Shown: one piece after another, positions 50,101 to 57,405 of the stretch
How positions within the stretch are numbered: position 1 is the stretch's first letter
How the letters are laid out: each line of letters starts with the position of its first letter
Assembly: GCA_964396265.1 (NCBI GenBank)
Contig: CAYNEM010000005.1
Span: 1 to 64,000, forward strand
DNA length: 64,000 nucleotides
Reading direction: 5' to 3'
Source of the DNA: EA-27 sp964396265
GTDB lineage: Archaea; Thermoplasmatota; Thermoplasmata; RBG-16-68-12; EA-27
Made by a program: the position numbers and the translations under genes
The notes under the pieces: model-generated
Told to the model about the DNA's origin: nothing
The model's input: the letters and a program-made list of their open reading frames with translations, nothing else
Database searches by the model: none

Positions 50101-51657
50101 GCCAACACCGTCGGCGAAACATGGTACGCCGCAGGCTCCACCGCGTTCGCAGGCGTGGACATGAGCCCGATCGCAGGTCCCACGGACACGCAGTACGTCT
50201 TCGTCCAGTGGACCGGCGACGCGACCGGCTTCACCTACAGCCTGTCCAACGCGATCACGATGAACGGGCCGAAGACGGCGACCGCCTCGTGGAAGACCCA
50301 GTACCGGCTCACGGTCGTTTCCGCCTACGGAACCCCGTCGGGCGCGGGATGGCACGACGCGGGCTCGAGCCCGACGGCAAGCGTGACGCCGACGACGGTC
50401 CCCGGCGTCGCCGAGACCCGATACGTGTTCGTCCAATGGACGGGCGGAGCATCGGGCACGGGCGGGACATCGAACCCGATCCTCATGGACGCGCCGAAGA
50501 CCGCGACCGCCTCGTGGAAGACCCAGTACCACGTGACGCTGCCTACGGCCCCACCCGCGGGCGTCACGACTTCGTGCAGCGTGTCGGACTGCTGGTTCGA
50601 CGCGGGCTTCAGCGCTGCGACGGTGAGCGCCAGCACAGGCGCCATCGAGAGCGTGCCCGGGCTGACGCGCCTCGGGTTCATCTCATGGACGGGGGCTGCG
50701 GGCGGAGGAAGCTTCTCGCAGTCGAGCCCGTTCACGATCGACGCGCCGAAGACGGTGGGCTGGGACTGGCAGACGCAGCACAAGCTGACGATCACCAGCG
50801 ACGTCGCAGGCGGCGTAGGGGAATCGTCCTTGGACGGCTGGTACGTGCAGGGTTCGATTGCGACCCTCACCGCCACGGACGAGTTCCCCGACCCGACCTC
50901 GCCCACGAACACGCGCTACCTGTTCCTCTTGTGGACTGGTGCCTCCCCCGCCAACTCGCTCGTCGCCACCGTGACGATGGATACTCCGAAGTCCGTGAAC
51001 GCGGACTGGCAGCGGCAGTACCTGGTGACCGTGACGACGGACCCGGCGACGATCACGACGCAGCCGACGCTCGACGGAGGATCGGATTGTCAGTCGGTCT
51101 CGGGAGACTACTGGTGCAACGACGGCGCGAGCGTTGTCGTCTCCATCGCCGCAGAGCTCCAGAGCAGCGGCAAGACGTTCAAGTTCGTCTCGTGGAGCGG
51201 CGTGACGAGCACGAGCTTCACCGTGTCCGAGCCCCTCGACATCGTGGCGACCTTCCGCGAGGCCGGCCTGCTCGAGAACGTGGCCGTCCTTGGCGGCATC
51301 ATCGGCATCATCGTGGCGGCGATCTTGATCGCCCTCTTCCTCCTTTGGAAGCGCAAGAAGGAGCCCGAAGAGCCTGCCCCGCCGGTCGCGGGAGCCCCGC
51401 CGGCCCCTGGCGGAGAGATGCCCCCGCCGCCGCCGGGCGCGGCCATGCCGGGCGGAGCGACGATGGAGTGTCCCTCGTGCGGCCTGACGATCGAGGCGAG
51501 GTCCGGACCGTGCCCCATCTGCGGCGCGGAGGTCGTCGCCCCCGAAGTCCCCGCGAAGGACGAGCGTGTCACGCGCCTCGAGGAGGCGTACAGGAGCGGG
51601 CGCATCAGCAAGGAGCAGTACCAGGCGAACATGAAGAAGATGCGCGGGAACACATAG
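47125..51657 (+). CDS. Giant repeat surface protein with cytoplasmic zinc ribbon and SHOCT tail
   Basis: A 1510-residue protein. A signal anchor is at residues 12-33. A sialidase-like beta-propeller region follows with Asp-boxes SIDGGTSW, STNGGSSW and SADSGLSW. From about residue 495 come eleven units of about 75-80 residues, each with an F-x-x-W-(S/T)-(D/G) core, as in InlB B-repeats. A membrane helix (VLGGIIGIIVAAILIALFLLW, near 1390) leads to a Pro-rich linker, a zinc ribbon (CPSCG and CPICG) and a SHOCT helix pair (EEAYRSGRISKEQYQANMKK). ATG 47125 has a strong GGAGGT ribosome-binding site, unusual for this genome. Confidence 0.85.
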   Translation: MRGDKPLRYGTSGWLIVVAIAILAVVLASVAPREAPAKSLTEMLASGESVPLRPRTLNVDAQEIAHESLTVEGTVWDTGEPMGNPLGDPGPEPLDPPFGAEVKAHPLSADQQRNVSVAGDATGGVLIAAYDERIGTNRNIVIGRSIDGGTSWTRISVASAAYNEFAPRVVWHGGNRFYVFYAMDDAATPRGFRYAVSTNGGSSWTIQVLNYGAGAPFRDLRNPDATYGGGWLYAVYGVNCDVAGACGGIAALATVTILFDAAGVIVPPSIYFPFGINIVQPAIHANQDKTIWIGDIDGSDPGICGVPGSHDVVWMDTQTGLNTAASWANAFITGACSNDFVRVDASGFCPGSCPPPTPTTLSVFSMPYMFIGGIFPNHAIVNLWSADSGLSWTLDLIASVPGLELKDPAAFAKVPLFHVTFYQAGDLYYTYTLDVTMGWAPPLKVNSNFGSVVDGFRANDVTYAGGVRVCWEDTRDGSSDIFCSDFSGFAFYIFDKNPRQGTISIDAAPNAVATAFLWATGELHTAECPTPDPGLPGVQYVFQQWSDADTNPLKSLTVGSIDVTLVCIYTTQYFLDISATIGTTTPTSGYFAAGAAVQIEWLPPPPGSCVRYSFGGWTGSGAGSYFGPANPASITMNGPIQQVADAAREFCFNLYTSPTDLLISIDAGPNILAPQLVWWAEGSVHSVNAVTPQSPGSPDQRFMFANWLDGPTTNPRSFTAVAGANYTAVYNLEYQLRVTPTPSDCDFIVDSTTYPGAQTLWFLRDTSHNVDVPVPQLITADTRYQFGSWSDAGARSHAVTLSIPLTLDLTCTTEYRHIIDTSPTGLLISIDAGPGVPASQTVWWISGSIHSVSFTSPQSVGPDSRRIFLQWSDASTNNPRTFSVSGPASLTIQTTLEHRIRFATVPATVAITILVNGNPITAPGEAWLPQGVPATIEASTPSPDPTDPTGTRYVYQTWSDAGARLHTIGVAAPATYTATYGTEYYLDVISPYANTVGETWYAAGSTAFAGVDMSPIAGPTDTQYVFVQWTGDATGFTYSLSNAITMNGPKTATASWKTQYRLTVVSAYGTPSGAGWHDAGSSPTASVTPTTVPGVAETRYVFVQWTGGASGTGGTSNPILMDAPKTATASWKTQYHVTLPTAPPAGVTTSCSVSDCWFDAGFSAATVSASTGAIESVPGLTRLGFISWTGAAGGGSFSQSSPFTIDAPKTVGWDWQTQHKLTITSDVAGGVGESSLDGWYVQGSIATLTATDEFPDPTSPTNTRYLFLLWTGASPANSLVATVTMDTPKSVNADWQRQYLVTVTTDPATITTQPTLDGGSDCQSVSGDYWCNDGASVVVSIAAELQSSGKTFKFVSWSGVTSTSFTVSEPLDIVATFREAGLLENVAVLGGIIGIIVAAILIALFLLWKRKKEPEEPAPPVAGAPPAPGGEMPPPPPGAAMPGGATMECPSCGLTIEARSGPCPICGAEVVAPEVPAKDERVTRLEEAYRSGRISKEQYQANMKKMRGNT

Positions 51658-51812
51658 GCGGGTCCCCCGCCAAAGCCCTTATGGGCCAGCGGAGCGTATC
51701 GAAGCCGCCGCCGTGATGTCGCAAACGACGCTGACCCGTGATGTGTGATGGGCGAGCTGAGCGGCCGGAGTTTCCTTATAGCCGGACCCCGATGCGGACG
51801 CGGGATGCACTC

Positions 51813-52265
51813 ATGGCGAGCGGATTCGAAGTCTTAGGGAACTCTCGCGCGCTCCAGGCGCACTGGCTGCGGCGGCTGGGCGCCTATGCGATCGACCTCT
51901 TCGTGGTCCTCGTGCCGACGTGGATCGTCCTCACGTTCTTCGGAGCCGGAGAGGTGATCTTCCTTTCCCTGGTGGCCGGGGTCGTGTTCGTCGTCTACGG
52001 CACGACCGCGGAGATGCTCGCGGGGAAGACGCTCGGAAAGCATGCGCTCGGCCTCGAGGTCCGCTGCCTCCGGGGTCCGATGACGGTGCGGAAGGCCGCG
52101 GCAAGGAACGCGCCGAAGTTCTTCTGGTACATCTTCCCGCTCCTCGACCTGCTCTTGGCGCTCGTCGGCTCCGGAGATCCCCGGCAGCGATTCACGGACC
52201 GCGCCCTGGGCACCACCGTGGTGTGGCGCGAGATGGCGCCGATTCCGAACGTCGCCCCGAGCTGA
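51813..52265 (+). CDS. RDD-family membrane protein
   Basis: A 150-residue protein with three membrane helices. The defining Arg-Asp-Asp layout is RRLGAYAIDLFVVLVPTW near residue 17, and the second and third helices are followed by KTLGKHALGLEVR and DRALGTTVVW. The family's role is not settled; some members are ion transporters. ATG 51813 is preferred; CTTATA at 51776 is at a suitable promoter distance. Confidence 0.85.
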   Translation: MASGFEVLGNSRALQAHWLRRLGAYAIDLFVVLVPTWIVLTFFGAGEVIFLSLVAGVVFVVYGTTAEMLAGKTLGKHALGLEVRCLRGPMTVRKAAARNAPKFFWYIFPLLDLLLALVGSGDPRQRFTDRALGTTVVWREMAPIPNVAPS

Positions 52266-52298
52266 AGACCCCCTGCGGAAACAAGACGCCGCCAATCG

Positions 52299-52305
52299 TT
52301 AAATA
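52299..52305 (+). promoter_or_regulatory. TATA box of the 52329 gene
   Basis: TTAAATA lies 24 to 30 bases before ATG 52329, a textbook leaderless spacing. Confidence 0.6.
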
Positions 52306-52328
52306 CGCACCTGGGAATCGGGCGGACG

Positions 52329-52583
52329 ATGCTGTTCATCTGCCAGCTGCGGATCATCCCGGGCGAGCTCGAAGAGGCGACCCGGTTGTTCCGCCACCCC
52401 AAGATCCCGAACAACGTGATGATCCACGAGTTCCTCGGCCTCCTGGGGAAGCCGGACGCGATCGTGATCTTCGAGGCCCCCGACGCCGTCACGGCTGCGG
52501 ACTTCGTCGTCCAGTTCGGACGGGCCACGGAGGCGACGACATCCCTCGCGCTCCCGATCGAAGAATTCAAGTGGACCTGGTGA
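52329..52583 (+). CDS. Small ferredoxin-like-fold protein (DUF3303-like)
   Basis: An 84-residue protein: MLFICQLRIIPGELEEATRL, then MIHEFLGLLGKPDAIVIFEAPD and a C-terminal IEEFKWTW. The strand-helix pattern fits dimeric alpha/beta-barrel proteins such as DUF3303 or GYD. No catalytic residues can be named. It is expressed from its own leaderless promoter. Confidence 0.7.
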   Translation: MLFICQLRIIPGELEEATRLFRHPKIPNNVMIHEFLGLLGKPDAIVIFEAPDAVTAADFVVQFGRATEATTSLALPIEEFKWTW

Positions 52584-52617
52584 GCCGGTCGTTCGGCCGG
52601 GCAATGGGCCGCAGGGG

Positions 52618-52764
52618 CTAGGCTGGTCTCGACTGTTCCGGGGGCGACGGCGGGACCGCACCCTTCCTCTTGCGCCACAGAAGATACGTCAGCACGGCGA
52701 GCCAGAGCCCCTCGAGGACGATGATTCCCAGGACCGCGATCACGACGGCCTCCCCTGCCGCCAT
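52618..52764 (-). CDS. 48-residue single-helix membrane protein in the pilin operon
   Basis: ATG 52764 begins MAAGEAVVIAVLGIIVLEGL, one membrane helix of about 24 residues, followed by WRKRKGAVPPSPPEQ in the cytoplasm. It starts 33 bases after the stop of the second pilin on the same strand. Its size and topology suggest a small pilus accessory or assembly factor. Confidence 0.55.
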   Translation of the reverse strand: MAAGEAVVIAVLGIIVLEGLWLAVLTYLLWRKRKGAVPPSPPEQSRPA

Positions 52765-52796
52765 CCTTCACATCCCCCCGGAAAGGCGGACGTCGT

Positions 52797-53240
52797 TCAT
52801 GTCATCCACTCGTCCCGGTCCATGAGCGTCGACTTCCAGAACAGCAAGAGCACGTACGCCCGGCCGGGGGCGGTCTGAACCTGGACGGTGTCGCCTTCCG
52901 TGATCGTGCCGCCGCCGTCGAGGTCCACGTACGTGACGTTCCCCGCCGTCCCGGCGGCCACCGGGCTCATCGTGCTCGCCTCGTCCACGGAGCCGTCGAC
53001 CCACAGGCGGACCTGGAAGGCCGACATCGGGCGGACGTCTGCAGCGCTCACATAGAAGTCGGACTGACCCGCTGGGTTTCCTATGTTGGTGAGGAGGACG
53101 CGTGGGGGGACTTCCTCGGCACCCTGGGTCATGTTCGCCACGACTATGTACAGGACGCTCGTCAGGACGACCGTGATCCCTACGAGCAGGATGATCGCGA
53201 CTATCTCGGAGATGCCGGATTCCGATCGAGGATCGCGCAT
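52797..53240 (-). CDS. Archaeal type IV pilin-like protein 2
   Basis: A 147-residue pilin. The N terminus ESGISEIVAIILLVGITVVL and TSVLYIVVANM is the class III leader with its hydrophobic pilin helix; cleavage would fall near Gly9. A beta-rich head follows (YVDLDGGGTITEGDTVQVQT). It lies 66 bases after pilin 1, separated by a UUCG hairpin. Confidence 0.85.
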   Translation of the reverse strand: MRDPRSESGISEIVAIILLVGITVVLTSVLYIVVANMTQGAEEVPPRVLLTNIGNPAGQSDFYVSAADVRPMSAFQVRLWVDGSVDEASTMSPVAAGTAGNVTYVDLDGGGTITEGDTVQVQTAPGRAYVLLLFWKSTLMDRDEWMT

Positions 53241-53273
53241 TTCGCTCGAGGTTCGTTCAGAAAAGAGGAAGAT

Positions 53274-53293
53274 GGGGGCCCCGAAGGGCCCCC
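53274..53293 (-). terminator. Intercistronic UUCG-tetraloop hairpin between the two pilin genes
   Basis: On the transcribed minus strand GGGGGCCC, TTCG, GGGCCCCC forms a perfect 8-bp stem closed by the very stable C(UUCG)G loop. A pyrimidine run (CTTCCTCTTTTCT) follows. It could terminate most transcripts after pilin 1 or protect the 3' end of a processed mRNA, so that pilin 1 outnumbers pilin 2. Confidence 0.6.
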
Positions 53294-53306
53294 GGTTAGG
53301 TGCACC

Positions 53307-53792
53307 TTAGGTCGAGTAGTCCCGGGCGCCGCAGGAGCTGCCGTCAGACCACAGAAGGGTCACGACGTAGTCCGTGGCCGTGCGAAGGCCGCCGACGCGG
53401 GTCACGCGGAGAATATCGCCGCCGGTGAGGTCACCCTCGCCGCCGAGATCGCTCCAAACGATCGTGTACGTGTCCGCGCCGCTCACGAAGTCATTCGACG
53501 CATCCAAGACTTGCGCGGTGCCCGCCGTCGTCCCGTTCACCGAGAACGCGACGCGGAAGTTTGCCGCTGCCTTCGTCAAGGTCACGCCCGCGACCTGGAA
53601 CTCATACCCGTTCGTGATCACGGAGACTGAGCCAAACGTGGCCCGGGGGATCGTCGCGCCGGGACCGGACAGCAGTCCGGTGACCATCACGTACAGCACA
53701 GCCGCCAACACCACGGTGATGGCTACCATCAGAATGGTAGCTATCACCGGAGACACACCCTTCTCATCCTTCCGGATGATCGGTCGCTTCAT
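53307..53792 (-). CDS. Archaeal type IV pilin-like protein 1 (DUF1628-type)
   Basis: A 161-residue pilin. DEKGVSPVIATILMVAITVV then LAAVLYVMV is the classic DUF1628 N terminus, with prepilin peptidase cleavage expected at the conserved Gly. The head domain resembles pilin 2 in layout (TIVWSDLGGEGDLTGGDILRV). ATG 53792 follows a strong promoter by about 55 bases; upstream in-frame codons precede transcription start. Confidence 0.9.
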   Translation of the reverse strand: MKRPIIRKDEKGVSPVIATILMVAITVVLAAVLYVMVTGLLSGPGATIPRATFGSVSVITNGYEFQVAGVTLTKAAANFRVAFSVNGTTAGTAQVLDASNDFVSGADTYTIVWSDLGGEGDLTGGDILRVTRVGGLRTATDYVVTLLWSDGSSCGARDYST

Positions 53793-53844
53793 GTTTAGTC
53801 CTCTGGTGGGGTTTCCACCGACCCGTCCAAGCGGACGAATTCCG

Positions 53845-53852
53845 CATAAACG
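53845..53852 (-). promoter_or_regulatory. Promoter of the pilin operon
   Basis: On the minus strand GAAACGTTTATG is a good BRE/TATA pair between the KaiC-like genes and pilin 1, so the pilins can be expressed apart from the three ATPase-like genes. It predicts a leader of about 30 bases. Confidence 0.6.
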
Positions 53853-53901
53853 TTTCGGCCCGAATATCAGGGCGGAAAGGCCCTCCGGTCGGGCATCCAC
53901 G

Positions 53902-54645
53902 TCACTCGATCTGGATGCCCTGCTTGGTCAGGGACATGGGGTGGATCCCCGTCTTCTCCGGGTGGTTCCGGACCTTGCGAATCACGAGGTTCCGCTTGAA
54001 CTCGTTGCCGTCCCGGATCCGCTCAAGCTCGAAGATGCAGTCCACGATCGCCTCGACGCCGGACTGGACGCTCGGGTCGTGGACCCCGCTGAGCATCGTG
54101 AGCAAGGCCAGTCCCTCGGACCGTTGCGTGTGCGCCTTGATCGTCCGGAGAGAGGAGAGCACGTCGGTGGGGGAGTACGACTCGAGGAAGAAGTCGAGCG
54201 CGTCCACGACGAGCCGGAAGGGCGACCGGAGCTGGCTCGTCTCGTACGCCAGGGTCGTGAGGAAGTTCACCTCGCGCTTCGTCCCGGCCGCAACCGCGTG
54301 GAGCTCTTGGAGGTCCTTGATCGTGACGCCCTCCTGGCGGTAGCGGCTCGCCTCCAGGCGGCGCGCGAGGACCGCCTCGTAATACTGGTTCCCGATGTTC
54401 ACGATCGTGACGTCCGCGGTCCAGCCGAAGTCATGCATCGTGTTCACGATGTCCTCGTCGCGCTCCGCGGTCGTGAAGTAGACGACGGCCTCGTCCTTTG
54501 CGCCGGCGCCTGCGAACTGCTTCGCGAACAGCTCGAGGCCCGACCCCGGCATCCCGGAGACGAGGACCGTCGACCCCATCGGGAGGCCGTCCATCAGCTT
54601 CGCGTCGAGCGCGGCGATACCCGTGGAGCCCGCGCTAGCTGCCAC
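53902..54645 (-). CDS. KaiC-like protein with a degenerate P-loop
   Basis: A 247-residue RecA/KaiC-fold protein. The P-loop place reads GMPGSGLE at residues 31-38, so the Walker lysine and threonine are Leu and Glu. Other family features persist: FGWTADVTIVNIG, a Walker B-like FRLVVDALDFFLE and the C-terminal KRNLVIRKVRNH. ATP binding is unlikely or atypical. GTG 54645 is preferred over TTG 54660. It overlaps the upstream gene by 11 bases and precedes the pilin operon by about 110 bases. Confidence 0.85.
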   Translation of the reverse strand: MAASAGSTGIAALDAKLMDGLPMGSTVLVSGMPGSGLELFAKQFAGAGAKDEAVVYFTTAERDEDIVNTMHDFGWTADVTIVNIGNQYYEAVLARRLEASRYRQEGVTIKDLQELHAVAAGTKREVNFLTTLAYETSQLRSPFRLVVDALDFFLESYSPTDVLSSLRTIKAHTQRSEGLALLTMLSGVHDPSVQSGVEAIVDCIFELERIRDGNEFKRNLVIRKVRNHPEKTGIHPMSLTKQGIQIE

Positions 54646-55213
54646 CGGCGCCCTCCACAACGATCGTCTCGTCGCACACGAGGTTCAGCATGGTCCGGAT
54701 CTCGTCCGTCTCGTATTGCTCCATGGAGAACACGATCGTGTAGCAGTTCTTGCTCCGAAGGTTGCTCACGAGGATGTGGAGGAACTCGCTCAGGATCTTC
54801 GTGTTGTTGTGGATCGCGAGGCTGTTGATGCTGTCGAGGACGATGACGTTGCCGCGCTCCTTCGTCTTCCGGATGAGATACTCGACCTTCAGCATGATGT
54901 TCTCGAGCATCGTCGGGGACTCGACGTGGATGGAATGGGCGTGCTTCTCCGACCCGCTCCCGCTCATCATGATCTGCGAGATGCAATCGACGAACCAGAT
55001 GTGATCCATCGGGATCTCGAGGACCTCGAGAGCGTTGATGATCGAGCGCGCCGGGATCGTGCTCGTCACGTACAGGACGTCGAGGTCCTTCTGCGGTGCG
55101 AACACGTCGAGGATGTCGCGGATGGCATCGAAGTACTGGTCCGCCCCCATGCGGAGGGCCACCGCACCTCCCTCGGGCAGCTCCATGAGCTTGTCCCTCA
55201 GCCGCCCCGCCAT
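54635..55213 (-). CDS. RecA/KaiC-fold protein lacking a P-loop
   Basis: A 192-residue protein. It keeps the core strands (LDVLYVTSTIPARSIINAL, HIWFVDCISQIMM, GNVIVLDSINSLAIHN, CYTIVFSMEQYETDEI) but has no GxxGxGKT; the first loop reads LPEGGAVALRMG. It is therefore a non-catalytic KaiC-type partner. It is coupled on both sides: it begins one base after the 55214 stop and overlaps the start of the 53902 gene. Confidence 0.8.
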   Translation of the reverse strand: MAGRLRDKLMELPEGGAVALRMGADQYFDAIRDILDVFAPQKDLDVLYVTSTIPARSIINALEVLEIPMDHIWFVDCISQIMMSGSGSEKHAHSIHVESPTMLENIMLKVEYLIRKTKERGNVIVLDSINSLAIHNNTKILSEFLHILVSNLRSKNCYTIVFSMEQYETDEIRTMLNLVCDETIVVEGAGGS

Positions 55214-56065
55214 CTACGCGCCTCCGGCGGCGACGCTCCCGCCCTTGAGCAGGGGGACGAGGAGGACGCCGGTCGTCGTCAGGTCCAAGACGTACTTCGC
55301 GCGGGAGTGCTGCGTCCCCCGCATCTTGACGACCTGCAACGTCCGCAGGAGGTCGCCGCGCCGCTCGAGGTTGCCCATGACCACGATGCCGTCGGCGATC
55401 GCCTCCTCCACCCCGTAGGTCGAGTACCGTTCCCCGGTCGGCGCGATCTCGGACACCAGGAGCGTCGTGCAGCCCAGATTGGAGAGGATCGACCCGAGCT
55501 TCAGGACGAACTCGCGCATGATCTCCTCGGACTTCAGGCGGTACGAGACCGACGTCACGGAGTCGATGACGAGGCGACTGACCTTCATCTCCTTCACGAG
55601 GCTGACGACCGCGTCGATGAGGATGTGGATCTCCTCGTAATGGAACTCCGGCTGGTCCAGCCCGAGCCGCTCATAGATCACGGGGATGTCGATGAAGTGC
55701 AGGCGACCCTCCTTGATGAGGCGTTCGTCGAAGAAGTCGTACGGGATGATGTTCGTGAGGAGCTTGGCCGTGGACTCCGTGACGGAGATGAACAGGCTCG
55801 TCTCGCCGGCCAAGGCACCGTGGACGAGGAACTCGATGCACAACGACGTCTTGCCCGTCCCGATGGAGCCCGTGATGAGGACCGTGTTGCCTCGGGGGAT
55901 GCCGCCGTCGAGGATGTTGTCCAGGCCGTCGATCCCGGTCACGCACCGGGCGACGCGCTCGTGCGCGGCCTCCCGCTCCTTTGCGGGCACGGGCGGTCGA
56001 AAGGTGCCGCTCGTATTTGAACCGTTCTGGACGATTCCCGTGGAGTGGCGCCATGGAATCGTCAT
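55214..56065 (-). CDS. KaiC-like ATPase
   Basis: A 283-residue protein with an intact Walker A GSIGTGKT (residues 66-73), Walker B VSRLVIDSVTSVSYRL near residue 145, and C-terminal strands LQVVKMRGTQHSRAKYVLDL. In place of the KaiC Glu-Glu pair it has SVTEST. It resembles the FlaH/KaiC-like branch of archaeal ATPases. It is first of three coupled KaiC-family genes upstream of pilins. The N-terminal 25 residues look unstructured, and GTG 55990 is an alternative start. Confidence 0.88.
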   Translation of the reverse strand: MTIPWRHSTGIVQNGSNTSGTFRPPVPAKEREAAHERVARCVTGIDGLDNILDGGIPRGNTVLITGSIGTGKTSLCIEFLVHGALAGETSLFISVTESTAKLLTNIIPYDFFDERLIKEGRLHFIDIPVIYERLGLDQPEFHYEEIHILIDAVVSLVKEMKVSRLVIDSVTSVSYRLKSEEIMREFVLKLGSILSNLGCTTLLVSEIAPTGERYSTYGVEEAIADGIVVMGNLERRGDLLRTLQVVKMRGTQHSRAKYVLDLTTTGVLLVPLLKGGSVAAGGA

Positions 56066-56109
56066 CGGGACGATACGTTCTTATGGAGACCTCCGCGTAT
56101 TCAGCGGCG

Positions 56110-57405
56110 ATGGAGAAGCCGATCCTCCAGGTGGCCCTCGACTTCATGCACCTGAAGCGGGCCCTCCAGGCCGCAAAGGAAGCCGTCGAGGGCGGCGCGG
56201 ACTGGATCGAGGCGGGCACGCCCCTCGTGAAGTCCGAGGGGGTCGAGTCCGTCCGTGCGCTCCGGAGGGCGTTCCCGGACCGGACGATCGTCGCGGACCT
56301 GAAGGTCATGGACACGGGGGCCCTCGAGGTCGAGATCGCCGCCAAGGCGGGGGCGAACGTCGTCACGGTGATGGGCGTCACGGACGACGCGACGATCACG
56401 GAGGCCGTGAAGGCCGCGCGCCGTTACGGCGCGAAGATCATGGTCGACCTCATGCGGGTGAAGGACAAGCCGAAGCGGGCGAAGGAGCTGCAGGCGCTCG
56501 GGGTCGACTACCTGAACATGCACGTCAGCATCGACGAGCAGATGATCGCGCACACGCCGCTCGAGGAACTGAAGGCCGTGTGCAAGGCTTCGGACCTGCC
56601 GGTGGCCGTCGCGGGCGGACTGAACAGCGAGACCGTCGCGCAGGCCGTGGAGGCCGGCGCGCGGATCGTCATCGTCGGCGGCGCGATCATCAAGGCGGAG
56701 AAGGTCGTCGAGGCCACGAAGGCAATCAAGAAGGCCATCGACAAGAAGATCCGGATTCCGACGGGGCTCTTCAAGAAGTACTCGCACGAGGAGCTGTTCG
56801 AGGCGTTCCAGAAGGTCAGCACGCCGAACCTCGCGGACGCGATGCAGAAGCGGGGCGTGCTGCGGGGCATCCTTCCGCGGAACCCGCACGGGGTGAAGAT
56901 GATCGGCCGTGCGGTGACCGTGAAGACCGCGGATGGGGACTGGGCGAAGCCTGTCGAGGCGATCGACCGCGCGGGGAAGGGGGACGTGATCGTCATCGAC
57001 GTCGGCGGCGGTCCCACCGCGGTGTGGGGCGAACTCGCCTCGTGGTCGTGCAAGGTGAAGGGCGTCGCGGGCGTCGTCATCGACGGGGCGGCGCGGGATA
57101 TCGACACGATCATCGACATCGGGTTCCCGTGCTTCTCCCGCCACATCGCACCGCACGCGGGCGAGCCGAAAGGCCACGGGGATATCGGCTCGGAGATCGA
57201 ATGCGGCGGCCAGGTCGTGCGCGCCGGCGATTGGATGATCGGCGACGATTCCGGGGTGGTCGTCGTTCCCCAGGAGTTGGCGGTGGAGATGGCGAACCGC
57301 GCGCTCGACGTGCTCGAACGGGAGAATCGGATCCGCGAGGAGATCAAGCGCGGGGGGACGTTGTCGTCCGTGCTCGAGCTCGAGAAGTGGGAGAAGGTGG
57401 GTTAG
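56110..57405 (+). CDS. 3-hexulose-6-phosphate synthase fused to an RraA-like domain
   Basis: A 431-residue protein. Residues 1-210 are an HPS/OMP-decarboxylase-like TIM barrel: LQVALDFMHLKRAL, then IVADLKVMDTG, GVDYLNMHVSIDEQ and AVAGGLNSET. Residues 225-431 are RraA-like: STPNLADAMQKRGVL, then VIVIDVGGGPTAVWGELA and GVVIDGAARDIDTI. In archaea HPS running backwards supplies ribulose-5-phosphate when the oxidative pentose route is absent. The RraA half may be an aldolase or RNase regulator. ATG 56110 fits the promoter best; ATG 56083 is also in frame. Confidence 0.92.
   Translation: MEKPILQVALDFMHLKRALQAAKEAVEGGADWIEAGTPLVKSEGVESVRALRRAFPDRTIVADLKVMDTGALEVEIAAKAGANVVTVMGVTDDATITEAVKAARRYGAKIMVDLMRVKDKPKRAKELQALGVDYLNMHVSIDEQMIAHTPLEELKAVCKASDLPVAVAGGLNSETVAQAVEAGARIVIVGGAIIKAEKVVEATKAIKKAIDKKIRIPTGLFKKYSHEELFEAFQKVSTPNLADAMQKRGVLRGILPRNPHGVKMIGRAVTVKTADGDWAKPVEAIDRAGKGDVIVIDVGGGPTAVWGELASWSCKVKGVAGVVIDGAARDIDTIIDIGFPCFSRHIAPHAGEPKGHGDIGSEIECGGQVVRAGDWMIGDDSGVVVVPQELAVEMANRALDVLERENRIREEIKRGGTLSSVLELEKWEKVG

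Noticed and set aside
47047..50532. 1161-codon open frame antisense to the giant surface-protein gene
   Set aside because: Arg/Asp/Val-rich low-complexity translation typical of antisense in high-GC genes; the plus strand has signal anchor, repeats and zinc ribbon.
47125..51657. CRISPR-like or tandem DNA repeats in the repeat protein
   Set aside because: The repetition is at protein level with variable units in one open frame; no regular direct repeat and spacer pattern.
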